A stretch of DNA of 64,000 nucleotides from Bin80 sp965220935 (GTDB lineage Bacteria; Bacteroidota; Rhodothermia; Rhodothermales; Bin80), in assembly GCA_965220935.1 (NCBI GenBank), contig OZ244857.1, positions 2,604,001-2,668,000 of the forward strand. The letters are read 5' to 3'. The position numbers were made by a program, and so were the translations under genes. Under the pieces are notes generated by a model that was not told the origin of the DNA, ran no database searches, and saw nothing but the letters and a program-made list of their open reading frames with translations. Positions 36,230-46,296 of this stretch are shown piece after piece. Within the stretch, counting starts at the first letter, position 1; the number at the start of each line of letters is the position of its first letter.

Positions 36230-39200
36230 TGAAAATTGTAGATCTTGCGATTCGTTATCGCCCCAGTGTGGCCATTCTGACCATCATGCTCACCATTGGT
36301 GGGCTTGTCAGCTATCTGACCATTTCTAAAGAGGCATTTCCATCAATTGAAATTCCAACGGTCGTTGTCACGACGATTTACCCTGGCGCCAGCCCAAGTG
36401 ACATTGAATCCCTAGTGACGCGAATCATTGAGGAAGAAATTCAATCTGTTTCTGACATTGAGGAAATTCGGTCAACCTCCGTTCGTGGTGTCTCGACCAT
36501 CATGGTAGAGTTTACCACGGGGGTCTCGCTTGATTTTGCTTATCAGAGAGTCCGCGATAAAGTTCAGATTGCTAAACCCCGCCTACCAAGTGATATTGAG
36601 GAACCCATTGTGGCCGAGTTTGATGTTGAGGATATTCCCATTATGAGTATCAACCTTGCGGGTGCTTTCTCTGTCTCTCAACTCAAAACGATTGCCGAGG
36701 AACTCGGAGACGAGATTGAGAAGATTCCAAATATTCTGGAGGTGGATCTCATTGGTGCACTAGAACGAGAGGTGAAAGTTGATGTTGATATTCGAGCACT
36801 TCAGGGGTATGATCTTACGTTCTCAGATCTCATTGAAACCATCAACTCCGAAAACTCCAATACTCCTGGCGGAACCATTCGGGTTGACAGCAAAGACTAT
36901 ATCGTCCGGATTGATGGAGAATTCAAAGATATTCGTGAAGAAATTGAAGGGCTGATCCTCAAAAGCCCAAATGGCTACCCTGTCTATGTTCGAGATGTCG
37001 CCGATGTCTATCTCGGCTATAAAGAGCGCTCAACGTATTCTAGATTACAACGACTCCAAGAGGAGCAAGGTAAGCGCCTTTTCCGTCTCGCAGAAACTGG
37101 GAGCTACCCTGTCATCACGTTGAATGTGAAGAAACGTAGTGGTGCAAATATTCTTGATACTGCGGATGAAATCCGCGAAGTCCTTGATGATTTTCCACTT
37201 CCCAATGGAGCACAAATCGCTATTACAGGCGATCAGAGTGAAACTGTCCAACTTCTGGTTGACGATCTTGAAAACAATATTATCAGCGGACTCATATTTG
37301 TCGTACTGGTGCTTCTGTTTTTCTTAGGATTTCGGACGGCTGTGCTGGTTGGCATTGCGATTCCTCTGTCAATGTTTCTCACCTTTCTGGTCTTTCAAGT
37401 GATTGGTCAGGAGCTGAATTTTATCATTCTCTTTTCGCTGATCATCGCGCTCGGCATGCTTGTTGACAATGCCGTTGTGATTGTGGAAAATATCTATCGA
37501 TTTCGTGAACTAGGGCATTCGCGGTTTGAGGCCGCAAAACGAGGAACAGCAGAAGTCGGAAGCGCTGTAGTTGCATCTACTGCGACGACAGTTGCCGTCT
37601 TTATTCCCATGCTATTTTGGCCTGGAATTACGGGGGAATTCATGGGCTATCTGCCGATGACCCTCATCATCACGTTGACCTGTTCTCTGTTTGTTGCCAT
37701 CGTGATCAATCCCGTCATCACGGGCTACTTCGTTCGCTTGGATTCAGATCCGCGAATGAACTATTCTTTGACTGTTCGGTCTATTTTAGCCATCCTGCTC
37801 GGTGGGGTTGCCTTGATCATTGGACTTTCAAACTGGCAAACTCTGTTGGTCCTATCCATTGCTTTGCCAATTCTGATGATCGCTCACCGGTTTGTGTTCA
37901 GCCCAGTTACACACGGGTTTGTGAGCCAAGCCCTGCCAAATCTTATTGGATGGTATCGCGATTTCCTGCGAAATCAACTGCAATGCCAGTACGAACATGA
38001 TGCGCCTATTTTTTACAGAAAGCGCCTCTGGGTAAGTGCTGGGATTCTATACGTGATTGGTCTAATGGTGATCGTATTAGATTCCTTCATTGGTGGATTT
38101 GGTGGTAACTCTCCCTTAATTGGTATCTCTGCGATCTTTGGACTTGTGGTGGTGATCTTGACCATCACGGCTACGATCCGTACTCCTAATCCTTTTCTAC
38201 GAAACTCACTGTGGTTTATCTCTCTGGCCTTAGGCTTTGGCTTGGGTATCGTTGGCGGAGCAGTTACAGGATTTGCTAATCTCAGCGCGGGAATGGTCCT
38301 GCTTTACCCCGCCGCAATCTTGTTTGTAACTGGATTATTTATGGTGCTTCTCCACTGCTTTGAGACCATTTACCTCAATGGGATGACCAGCATCAAGGCA
38401 GGGATCGTGTTCGCACTGGTCTCATCCGCGTTTCTTGGGTTAATGGCCTTGGTGCGTGGAGCCGAATTTCAGGTCATTTTCATTTTGCTATCTTTGCCTG
38501 CTTTAATCATTGGGGTCGGCGTATTGGGCTATCTCTTGAATGGACGAGTATTTGAAAAAAGAAACCACATCCTCCTGACCGACAATCGTTCACGTCTGAT
38601 GGTATCAGTTGCAGGGGGCTTTATTGCCATCATTGTACTGTTTAGCGCTGCCCCGACTGGAGTGGAATTCTTTCCAGACACAGATCCTAATATTATTACC
38701 GTTGACTTAGAACTTCCTCTTGGGACTCATTTAAGCGAGACAAACAATACGACTCAAATTGCACAATCACGCATTAACTCTCTGATTGAAAGTAATCAAG
38801 CTGACCAAGGAAATATCAAAAATATCTTGGTGAATGTAGGGACAAGTAGCAGTGGAGGAGATTTAATGGGGGGTGGACCAGGAAGCCCAGAAAGCTCGGT
38901 TGTCACCTTAAATGTCGTCCGTTATGGAAACCGAACAGAGACAAGTCGTAATACCCTTCTACGCCTTCGTGAATCTCTACAAGGAATCCCTGGCGTCATT
39001 TTTGAAATTAATAAAGATAATGCAGGGCCGCCAGTGGGGAAACCTGTAAATATAGAGATTACGGGCCGCGATTTTTCAGAGATCACCCGAATCACATCGG
39101 AAATTACAGATATTCTGTCGCGGGCATCTCAGGATAATACCATTCCCCAGTTAGTCGACATCAATAATAATCTAAATACGGGGCGCCCCCAAATTCAGGT

Positions 39201-40209
39201 TCATATTGATCGTGAGCGCGCTGCCCGTATCGGCTTGGATTCTCGTGAAGTGAGTAATGTCATCCGCTCTGCGATTCAAGGAAGTGAAGCCACCAAGTAT
39301 CGTTCGGGAGAAGACGAGTATGATGTGATTGTGCGACTCAAAGAAGACCAGCGCGCCAGCTTAGAAACCCTTGACGCTCTGACGGTCATTCACGAAGGGG
39401 CGCAAATTCCTCTGTCTTCCATCGCCGATTTTGAGATTAGTGGTGGATACGGATCCATCACGCGCTTAGATCTTAATCGCGTGGCTACGGTGACTGGGGA
39501 TGTGACCCCAGGTGCTAATGGTGCAGCCGTTCTGCAACAGGTGCAAGCGCACTTGATGGACTATCAAAACTCTATGCCACTAGGTTATCAAATGACCTAC
39601 ACTGGCGAAAGCGAGGATCAGGCTGAGGCATTCGGATTTTTACAAGTTGCTATGGGGATTGGAATTGCTGCTATTACACTCATTTTGATTGCTCAATTCA
39701 ACAGTGTGATTGCCCCGATTATCATCATGCTTGCTGTGATTCTCGGACTCATTGGAGTTCTACTCGGATTGATTCTAACTCGGACTCCCTTTGGACTCAT
39801 GACGTTCATCGGACTGATCAGTCTTGCAGGAATTGTTGTCAATAATAACATTGTATTGATTGACTATATCCGGCAGCTGCGTGACCGTGGATTAACAAAA
39901 CTTGAAGCCATCATTGACGGGGGAGCCACGCGCCTCCGCCCTGTACTACTCACCTTCTTAACGACAGTGATCGGTCTGGTACCACTCACATTTGGTCTCA
40001 ATATTGACTTTGTTGGATTATTAGCCGACCTGGCCCCAAATTTTGAGTTCGGATCTCAAAATACTCAGTTCTGGGGGCCTATGGGAATTGCGATCATCAG
40101 TGGACTGACGTTTGCCACCTTCCTTACATTGGTGATCGTACCTGTCATGTATTCGGCTCTGGATTCATTAGTCGGCCACTTTTCTAAGGACACTGATGTA
40201 ACCCCATGA
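36229..40209 (+). CDS. RND-superfamily efflux pump with an extra membrane domain
   Basis: 1326 residues, about 280 more than AcrB-type pumps. The standard parts are present: TM1 (AILTIMLTIGGLVSYLTIS), porter domains, TM2-TM6 with the proton-relay segment ALGMLVDNAVVIVENIYRF (D-N where AcrB has D-D, as in many relatives), and the second half from about residue 785 (SVAGGFIAIIVLFSAAPTGV, VEFFPDTDPN) to the last TMs. Between TM6 and TM7, residues about 510-780 hold an added region with roughly eight hydrophobic segments (for example SILAILLGGVALIIGLSN, GISAIFGLVVVILTITA, FILLSLPALIIGVGVLGYLL). An even number keeps the second half correctly oriented. The substrate is unknown. Confidence 0.92.
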   Translation: MKIVDLAIRYRPSVAILTIMLTIGGLVSYLTISKEAFPSIEIPTVVVTTIYPGASPSDIESLVTRIIEEEIQSVSDIEEIRSTSVRGVSTIMVEFTTGVSLDFAYQRVRDKVQIAKPRLPSDIEEPIVAEFDVEDIPIMSINLAGAFSVSQLKTIAEELGDEIEKIPNILEVDLIGALEREVKVDVDIRALQGYDLTFSDLIETINSENSNTPGGTIRVDSKDYIVRIDGEFKDIREEIEGLILKSPNGYPVYVRDVADVYLGYKERSTYSRLQRLQEEQGKRLFRLAETGSYPVITLNVKKRSGANILDTADEIREVLDDFPLPNGAQIAITGDQSETVQLLVDDLENNIISGLIFVVLVLLFFLGFRTAVLVGIAIPLSMFLTFLVFQVIGQELNFIILFSLIIALGMLVDNAVVIVENIYRFRELGHSRFEAAKRGTAEVGSAVVASTATTVAVFIPMLFWPGITGEFMGYLPMTLIITLTCSLFVAIVINPVITGYFVRLDSDPRMNYSLTVRSILAILLGGVALIIGLSNWQTLLVLSIALPILMIAHRFVFSPVTHGFVSQALPNLIGWYRDFLRNQLQCQYEHDAPIFYRKRLWVSAGILYVIGLMVIVLDSFIGGFGGNSPLIGISAIFGLVVVILTITATIRTPNPFLRNSLWFISLALGFGLGIVGGAVTGFANLSAGMVLLYPAAILFVTGLFMVLLHCFETIYLNGMTSIKAGIVFALVSSAFLGLMALVRGAEFQVIFILLSLPALIIGVGVLGYLLNGRVFEKRNHILLTDNRSRLMVSVAGGFIAIIVLFSAAPTGVEFFPDTDPNIITVDLELPLGTHLSETNNTTQIAQSRINSLIESNQADQGNIKNILVNVGTSSSGGDLMGGGPGSPESSVVTLNVVRYGNRTETSRNTLLRLRESLQGIPGVIFEINKDNAGPPVGKPVNIEITGRDFSEITRITSEITDILSRASQDNTIPQLVDINNNLNTGRPQIQVHIDRERAARIGLDSREVSNVIRSAIQGSEATKYRSGEDEYDVIVRLKEDQRASLETLDALTVIHEGAQIPLSSIADFEISGGYGSITRLDLNRVATVTGDVTPGANGAAVLQQVQAHLMDYQNSMPLGYQMTYTGESEDQAEAFGFLQVAMGIGIAAITLILIAQFNSVIAPIIIMLAVILGLIGVLLGLILTRTPFGLMTFIGLISLAGIVVNNNIVLIDYIRQLRDRGLTKLEAIIDGGATRLRPVLLTFLTTVIGLVPLTFGLNIDFVGLLADLAPNFEFGSQNTQFWGPMGIAIISGLTFATFLTLVIVPVMYSALDSLVGHFSKDTDVTP

Positions 40210-41666
40210 GATCTCTGACGGATTTTGCAGATGCGAACCTCAGAATTTTTGACCGACCCTTGCCTAAACCTGATATCCGCGATATCTATCTGATTGGAAT
40301 CTGTGGCACGGGAATGGGGGCTCTGGCAGGCCTATTGACTGAAGCGGGCTATCGTGTACGAGGCTCCGATAGCGGGGTGTATCCTCCGATGAGCACCTTC
40401 TTAGAGAGCCTAGGCGTTCCTGTGTATGGCCAATTCTCGGAATCCAACTTGACCCCACTCCCCGACCTTGTCATTCCAGGAAATTCATGTGTCCCGGCGC
40501 ACATTGAAGCGACGGTTGCCCGAGAAAAATCTTTACCCCAATTGTCATTCCCAGAGGCACTCAACTATTTCTTCTTAAAACAGCGCCGTAGCATTGTGGT
40601 GGCTGGAACCCACGGCAAAACAACGACTTGCGGAATGCTTATTCATGTACTGCGCTCCGCTGGGCAGGATCCTGGATTTTTGGTTGGGGGAGTTCTCCAA
40701 GACATAGAGAGGAATTTCTCTGTCGGAACGGGGCGTCAGTTTGTCGTTGAGGGCGATGAATATGATAGTGCGTACTTTGATAAACAGCCAAAATTTATGC
40801 ATTATGAGCCTCAGGTAGCGGTTGTCACATCGGTTGAATTTGATCATGCTGATATCTATTCCTGTTGGGAAGACTACTATACGGCGTTTGAGTCTTTCAT
40901 TAATTTGATTCCTGCTGATGGCTTGCTGGTTGTTTCAGGAGAAGACCCCGTTGCTTCAAAGTTGCGACCGAGGATGGCTCGTGCACTCACCTATGGACTC
41001 GGTGATGCGTATGACGTATGTGCCCGTGTCATTAAGGCATCTGAACAAGGCATCCAGTTTCATCTCATCTCACAAGGCGAAAATCTTGGTGAGATGATGC
41101 TCCCTATGAACGGCAAGCATAATCTTCAAAACGCGCTTGCTATTTGCGCAGTTGCACTGCATGAGGGGTTGAGTGCCAAAGAAATTGCACATGGCTTAGC
41201 TTCTTTTCCAGGTGTCAAGCGGCGGCAGGAGATCTTAGGGGAGCCAGGAGGGATTCTGATTGTTGACGATTTTGCGCATCATCCAACGGCTGTGCGCGCT
41301 ACCATTCAAGCCACCAAGGAGCGCTGGCCGAATCGGCGCTTACTTGCGGTTTTTGAACCACGCTCTAACTCAAGCCGACGGAAAATTTTCGAGATTCCCT
41401 ATGGCCAAGCATTTAATGGGGTTGACTGTGCGTATATTTGCTCCCCTCCGTTTCGTCATAATGACATGGAGGATCATTTCCTAGATATTCAAGCGGTCTT
41501 ATCTCGGATTCACCAAACTGGAACGGAGGCAAAGTCTTTTGACTCGGCCACTTCTTTACTTGATGCACTGCTCCAAGATGTACGCAAGCACGATTTAATT
41601 TTGATCATGAGTAATGGAAGTTTCAGTGGATTACATCAGGATTTACTTTGCGCTCTTTCTGACTGA
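40206..41666 (+). CDS. mpl: Mpl-type UDP-MurNAc:tripeptide ligase (peptidoglycan recycling)
   Basis: A 486-residue Mur-ligase family protein: N-terminal IYLIGICGTGMGALAGLLTE, the ATP loop VAGTHGKTTT, DEYDSAYFDKQPKFMHY, and the C-terminal block DDFAHHPTAVRATIQA. The EYDSAYFD motif and the length favour Mpl over MurC. Mpl joins recycled L-Ala-D-Glu-meso-DAP tripeptide to UDP-MurNAc in the cytoplasm. It overlaps the pump stop by 4 bases (ATGA), so it is part of the same transcript. Confidence 0.88.
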   Translation: MRSLTDFADANLRIFDRPLPKPDIRDIYLIGICGTGMGALAGLLTEAGYRVRGSDSGVYPPMSTFLESLGVPVYGQFSESNLTPLPDLVIPGNSCVPAHIEATVAREKSLPQLSFPEALNYFFLKQRRSIVVAGTHGKTTTCGMLIHVLRSAGQDPGFLVGGVLQDIERNFSVGTGRQFVVEGDEYDSAYFDKQPKFMHYEPQVAVVTSVEFDHADIYSCWEDYYTAFESFINLIPADGLLVVSGEDPVASKLRPRMARALTYGLGDAYDVCARVIKASEQGIQFHLISQGENLGEMMLPMNGKHNLQNALAICAVALHEGLSAKEIAHGLASFPGVKRRQEILGEPGGILIVDDFAHHPTAVRATIQATKERWPNRRLLAVFEPRSNSSRRKIFEIPYGQAFNGVDCAYICSPPFRHNDMEDHFLDIQAVLSRIHQTGTEAKSFDSATSLLDALLQDVRKHDLILIMSNGSFSGLHQDLLCALSD

Positions 41667-41675
41667 TCATTAAAC

Positions 41676-44060
41676 ATGTCAGGAATCGTTGGTCACTTAC
41701 TGATTCTGACAGCTTTTGTCAGTTGTATTATATCCGTGGTTGCGTTCTATCAAGCGTCGCAGGATACTAGCGACGCGAGGACGTTTCTAAGATTTGGAAA
41801 AGCCCTGTGGTCGGTGATGACGGTATGTCTCTTGAGTGCGTGGTTACTGTTGATTGTTCTGATTGCGACCCATCAATTTCAATATAATTACGTGTGGGCT
41901 CATTCTTCAAGAGACTTGCCGTTCCATTTCTTATTCTCTGCCAGTTGGGAAGGTCAAGAGGGCTCTTTTTTGCTATGGATCATCATGAATTGTTTGATGG
42001 GACTTGCTCTGATTCGATGGGTCACTCCCTCATACAAGGCACCAGTGATGGCGGTGGTGGCCTTTTGCCAAGCCTTTCTTTTGACTATGATTTCTGGAAT
42101 TCAATTGGGGCCTCTTGAGATTGGCGCCGTCCCCTTTGCAACGCTCGCTGAAGCGAATCCTGATGCCCCGATTTTTCAGACCAACCCAGATTTTATTCCT
42201 CCTGACGGGACAGGTCTTAACGATCTCTTACAAAACTACTGGATGGTGATCCACCCGCCTATGCTGTTTGTGGGCTTCACAACCATGATTGCTCCGTTTG
42301 CATTTGCTGTGGTTGCATTATGGAAGCGACGTTATACCCAGTGGGTGCGCCCCGCCCTTCCCTGGACGCTCATCAGTGTAATGTGTTTAGGTGTCGGCAT
42401 TGCGATGGGGGGCTATTGGGCCTATGAAACATTAAATTTTGGAGGCTACTGGGCTTGGGATCCTGTGGAAAATTCATCCTTTGTCCCGTGGCTTGTCGGG
42501 ATTGCAGCTGTTCACCTAATGCTCATTCAACGTAAGGGTGGCATCGGGCATAAATCAGCCCTTTTTCTGTCTATTCTAGCGTACATCTTAGTTGTCTATT
42601 CAACTTTTCTGACGCGCAGTGGCATCTTGGGCGATGCCTCTGTGCATGCCTTTGTTGACCTTGGCCTTTATAATCAGCTACTGATATGGATTACTGTAAT
42701 GGGGATTTTGGGCTTTGGTCTGTTTGTGTTGCGTTACCGTGAGCTACCGTCTGCCCAACAAGAAGCGCACTTACTCTCCAGAGAGTTCTTGGTATTCTCA
42801 GGGGCAGTCCTATTGACGGTCATTGCAACGGTTGTGATTCTAGGGACTAGCTCTCCAATTTTCGGAAAACTATTCTATAATAATCCTGCAACCGTTCCAG
42901 TAGACTTTTACAATGACTGGACATTACCATTGACCATTGGCATTTTACTTCTCGCAGGATTGGGTCAACTTTTCTGGTGGACGAAGACTAGTTTAAATCA
43001 AGTTAACAAAATTCTCGTTTGGCCAGTATTGTTGTCGTGTCTGAGCACGGTTCTGGTATTAGTGCTAACCCCTTTTGCAGCTGACACCGTGGGAGAAGGG
43101 ACGCAGTTCTGGCAGCGACATGGTTACGGAATTCAGCTAATGCTACTACTTTTTGCATCGTTTTTTGCATTGTATGGAAATCTCATCGTCCTTGTGCGAG
43201 TTGGACGGAATAACCTCAAGTTGGCTGGAGGGGCGCTCGCTCATATTGGTCTAGGGGTCATGGTTATTGGCATCATTGCATCTTCAGGATTTAGTCGGGT
43301 TATTTCTGATGCGCCGTCGGGGAGTGATCGAGACAACTTTGTTGTAGAGCAGGGTCGTCCAGTGAGCGTCGCTGGCTATCAGGTCAGTTATTTGGGCACA
43401 GAGCCTGGGGAGCGTGGACATACCCGATTTCTTTTAGATGTCATTGATCCGAAGGGAAACGCTTTTCAGCTTAGACCAGTTGCCTATGAGTCAAATACAG
43501 GTCAATGGATTCAGCATCCTGATTTGAAAGCGTATTTTGAAAAAGATATTTTCGTCGCCGTGACACCTCGTCAAATGCTTGATAATCAAGGATCAAGGAA
43601 TGAGTTTTCTTTGAGCCGTGGACAGAGTACAATGATTGCGGATGGACAGTACCAACTGACCTTTACTGGCTTTGAAACCCGAATAGATCTTGGATCAATG
43701 CTCCCGGTCGAGGAACTAGAACAAACAGAAATAGCTGTCGGTGCTGTCTTACAGGTCGCGAATATGAGTACGCGTCTTATTGAGGAAATTATGCCCATCT
43801 ATCTAATTCGTAGGGATCGTTCCGTTGTACCTCTGGTTGCCGAAGCAGGCGGAATTGGGTTTTACTTTACAGGCATGAATGTTGACACTGGGGAAATCTC
43901 TCTAACGCTTGACGGGGCATCCACGGCAGATTTTGTTGTGGTTCAGGCCCAAGAAAAGCCTGCAATCAGTCTAGTTTGGATTGGCATCATCCTCCTCAGT
44001 GGGGGGTTCCTCTTATCCGCTGGGCGCCGAATGATTGATCTGCGGCGCACTAACTTCTGA
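41676..44060 (+). CDS. ccmF: CcmF/NrfE-type cytochrome c haem lyase
   Basis: A 794-residue polytopic membrane protein with about fourteen hydrophobic segments. The haem-handling WWD motif is clear: GGYWAWDPVENSSFVPWLVG at about residues 255-274. Conserved His-containing loops (WMVIHPPMLFVGF; FLTRSGILGDASVHAF) are in place. A large periplasmic domain lies between about residues 540 and 760 and a last TM at the C-terminus. It attaches haem to apocytochrome c in the periplasm. No other ccm genes are in the window. It starts 9 bases after mpl. Confidence 0.9.
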   Translation: MSGIVGHLLILTAFVSCIISVVAFYQASQDTSDARTFLRFGKALWSVMTVCLLSAWLLLIVLIATHQFQYNYVWAHSSRDLPFHFLFSASWEGQEGSFLLWIIMNCLMGLALIRWVTPSYKAPVMAVVAFCQAFLLTMISGIQLGPLEIGAVPFATLAEANPDAPIFQTNPDFIPPDGTGLNDLLQNYWMVIHPPMLFVGFTTMIAPFAFAVVALWKRRYTQWVRPALPWTLISVMCLGVGIAMGGYWAYETLNFGGYWAWDPVENSSFVPWLVGIAAVHLMLIQRKGGIGHKSALFLSILAYILVVYSTFLTRSGILGDASVHAFVDLGLYNQLLIWITVMGILGFGLFVLRYRELPSAQQEAHLLSREFLVFSGAVLLTVIATVVILGTSSPIFGKLFYNNPATVPVDFYNDWTLPLTIGILLLAGLGQLFWWTKTSLNQVNKILVWPVLLSCLSTVLVLVLTPFAADTVGEGTQFWQRHGYGIQLMLLLFASFFALYGNLIVLVRVGRNNLKLAGGALAHIGLGVMVIGIIASSGFSRVISDAPSGSDRDNFVVEQGRPVSVAGYQVSYLGTEPGERGHTRFLLDVIDPKGNAFQLRPVAYESNTGQWIQHPDLKAYFEKDIFVAVTPRQMLDNQGSRNEFSLSRGQSTMIADGQYQLTFTGFETRIDLGSMLPVEELEQTEIAVGAVLQVANMSTRLIEEIMPIYLIRRDRSVVPLVAEAGGIGFYFTGMNVDTGEISLTLDGASTADFVVVQAQEKPAISLVWIGIILLSGGFLLSAGRRMIDLRRTNF

Positions 44061-44072
44061 GTAGGATTATAA

Positions 44073-45185
44073 TTAACTGTGGACGATGGCCTGTCGGGCC
44101 AACTCACGACCAAATTGTGTGAGTTCAAGGATTTCACCGATGGGGCGTAGTAGATTCTGAGAGGCCGCGCGCGAAACGACTCCTTCTGCAAAAGACTGCT
44201 CCCATTCTAAATGATCTTGAAGGTGATCTATACGACACTCTCGTTCGGCTTCGGGCGTATTTTCATGTTGCATGAGATGAATCACCAGCATCTTGATTGC
44301 GAACTGCCATCTTTGCTGTCGTCTGCGTTGCCAAGTCGCGAGGAGCCCTTGTTGGGGGGCTATACAAAATAGGATACCAAACTGAATACCGACCATTGTA
44401 GCCATACATCCTGCAATAGATGCATCTAGGAGATAAGCAATCCAGTATCCTGCAATGGCAGCCGTCATTGCTAACAGGACGCTATACAAGAGCATTCTGT
44501 TTAGCTTATCTGTCAATAGATAGGCACTTGCAGGGGGGCCCACCATGAGTGCAATCACTAGTATTGAACCGACTGCATCAAAGGCTGCAACGGCGGTCAT
44601 TGAGACAAATCCCATCAGTGCGTAGTGAAGGAGTGCTGGCAAAAACCCAAGTGTTGCAGACAGGGCACTATCAAATGTAGATAGTTTTAATTCTTTATAA
44701 AAGAGCATGATAAATCCTGCACATAGCATCCCGACAATTCCAGTAGAGTATAGTGCTTGGGGGCCTACATCATGGCCTGCGATAACGAAGCGTTCAAAAG
44801 GGATGAAAGCCAATTCACCCAGTAAGACGGCATCTGTATCTAGGTGAATATCGGTTGCAAATTGGGCAATCATAATGACACCGATCGCAAATAGGGTTGA
44901 GAAAGCCAACCCCATTGCTGCATCCTCACGAACTAGATTAGTTTTTCGGAGCCATTCAACAAGTGCAACCGTCACAAGCCCTGCAGTCGCTCCACCAAGG
45001 ATTAATAATGGGGATGACAGACTTTCTGTCAGAAAAAAACCAATGACGATCCCTGGAAGAATCGCATGACTGATTGCGTCACTCATCATCGCCATTTTTC
45101 TTAGGACCAGAAACGTACCTGGCAGGGCACATGCAGCGGCAACTATCACCGCAACCAGTTGGATTTCGAGTTGAAAAAGGCTCAT
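44073..45185 (-). CDS. Metal (Mn/Zn/Fe) ABC transporter permease with C-terminal winged-helix-like region
   Basis: About 370 residues from the ATG at 45185, which overlaps the stop of the upstream permease (ATGA); an earlier in-frame start at 45245 lies inside that gene. The first 280 residues form the MntB/ZnuB-type permease with FLVLRKMAMMSDAISHAILP and TVAAFDAVGSILVIALMVGP. The last 80 residues are soluble and look like a DtxR-style winged helix with its ending (EILELTQFGRELARQAI). ABC-3 permeases with such tails are known in Bacteroidota-type metal transporters. The transported metal cannot be told directly. Confidence 0.88.
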   Translation of the reverse strand: MSLFQLEIQLVAVIVAAACALPGTFLVLRKMAMMSDAISHAILPGIVIGFFLTESLSSPLLILGGATAGLVTVALVEWLRKTNLVREDAAMGLAFSTLFAIGVIMIAQFATDIHLDTDAVLLGELAFIPFERFVIAGHDVGPQALYSTGIVGMLCAGFIMLFYKELKLSTFDSALSATLGFLPALLHYALMGFVSMTAVAAFDAVGSILVIALMVGPPASAYLLTDKLNRMLLYSVLLAMTAAIAGYWIAYLLDASIAGCMATMVGIQFGILFCIAPQQGLLATWQRRRQQRWQFAIKMLVIHLMQHENTPEAERECRIDHLQDHLEWEQSFAEGVVSRAASQNLLRPIGEILELTQFGRELARQAIVHS

Positions 45186-46294
45186 TGGCTTCGCGCATTG
45201 ATCAGGCGGTTGCACAACTGAACCCCTCTGGGTGTCAGGGCCCAAGCACCGTTCTCTTTTTTTGAAACAAGTCCTTTCCCTTGTAGTCTGCTTAATTGCC
45301 TATTGAGTGTACCTGTTTGTGGATAAATAACGCGTAGTGCAGCCTCCATATGCGGATATTCCAAGCTTTTGTGCGTTCTAGCTAAATCAAATAAATCCAG
45401 TAGCACAGCCTCACTCCTCAGCTTTCGATTCTGCATGGTTTGGCGAATCTGTTGCCAGATAATACCTCGGCGTGGAGCAACGAGGAGTGAAAGTCCCACA
45501 CCAGCAGTGGCACAAATCACGATAATTGGACCGGTTGGTAGATTTGGCGTCATTGCGCTAAAGACCGCACCTCCAGCTCCAGAAAGTGCACCGATGATCA
45601 TCGCGACCAGTGCCATCATTCCTAAGCGATCAGTCCATTGACGCGCAGCGACAGCTGGAGCGATCATCATAGCACTCATCAGCACAACTCCGACAGTCTG
45701 TAGTCCAATGATAATTGCTATGACCACCAATGTCGTCAATCCAAAATCTAACCCACGCACTGGTAGGACTAGACTATGAGCAAATTCACGATCAAACGAT
45801 AATAGTTTGAACTCCTTCCAGAATAGTGCGACCACTATTAGGGCGATCCCGCCCATGGCAGTCATTACGATGACATCTTGCAGTACCAGTGATGCTGCCT
45901 GACCAAATAAAAACGAATCAAGACCTGCCTGATTGGCATTGGGAGATTTCTGGATAAACGTCAGAAGAACTAGGCCTATACCAAAGAACACTGATAGTAC
46001 TAACCCCAGTGCGCTGTCGTACTTAATGCGCGAGTGCGTACTAATCAGCAATACGACCGCAGTGGCGAGCCATCCTGCAACCCCTGCCCCGATTAAAAGA
46101 ATTAGAGGAGCCTTACTCCCAGTAAGAATGAATGCTATTCCTATTCCTGGCAGTGCTGCGTGGGACACCGCATCTCCTAAAAGGCTCTGTTGTCTGAGAA
46201 CTACAAAAGTTCCAAGCACCCCGCTCACTGCTCCTAATATAGTTGCACCAAGAGCGACTGAGCGCAACGTATAATCAGTTAACAGTTGCTCCAT
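45182..46294 (-). CDS. Metal (Mn/Zn/Fe) ABC transporter permease with C-terminal winged-helix domain
   Basis: 370 residues. The permease part has GTFVVLRQQSLLGDAVSHAA, then ALPGIGIAFILTGS and VGVVLMSAMMIAPAVAARQW. Residues about 290-370 form a winged-helix-like tail (RSEAVLLDLFDLARTHKSLE ... LNRQLSRLQGKGLVSKKEN ... WALTPRGVQL), close to the N-terminal fold of DtxR/MntR regulators. Both permeases of this operon carry such a tail. It starts 2 bases after the ATPase stop, so the operon order is ATPase, permease, permease. A periplasmic metal-binding protein is missing from the cluster. Confidence 0.9.
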   Translation of the reverse strand: MEQLLTDYTLRSVALGATILGAVSGVLGTFVVLRQQSLLGDAVSHAALPGIGIAFILTGSKAPLILLIGAGVAGWLATAVVLLISTHSRIKYDSALGLVLSVFFGIGLVLLTFIQKSPNANQAGLDSFLFGQAASLVLQDVIVMTAMGGIALIVVALFWKEFKLLSFDREFAHSLVLPVRGLDFGLTTLVVIAIIIGLQTVGVVLMSAMMIAPAVAARQWTDRLGMMALVAMIIGALSGAGGAVFSAMTPNLPTGPIIVICATAGVGLSLLVAPRRGIIWQQIRQTMQNRKLRSEAVLLDLFDLARTHKSLEYPHMEAALRVIYPQTGTLNRQLSRLQGKGLVSKKENGAWALTPRGVQLCNRLINARSQ

Positions 46295-46296
46295 GA

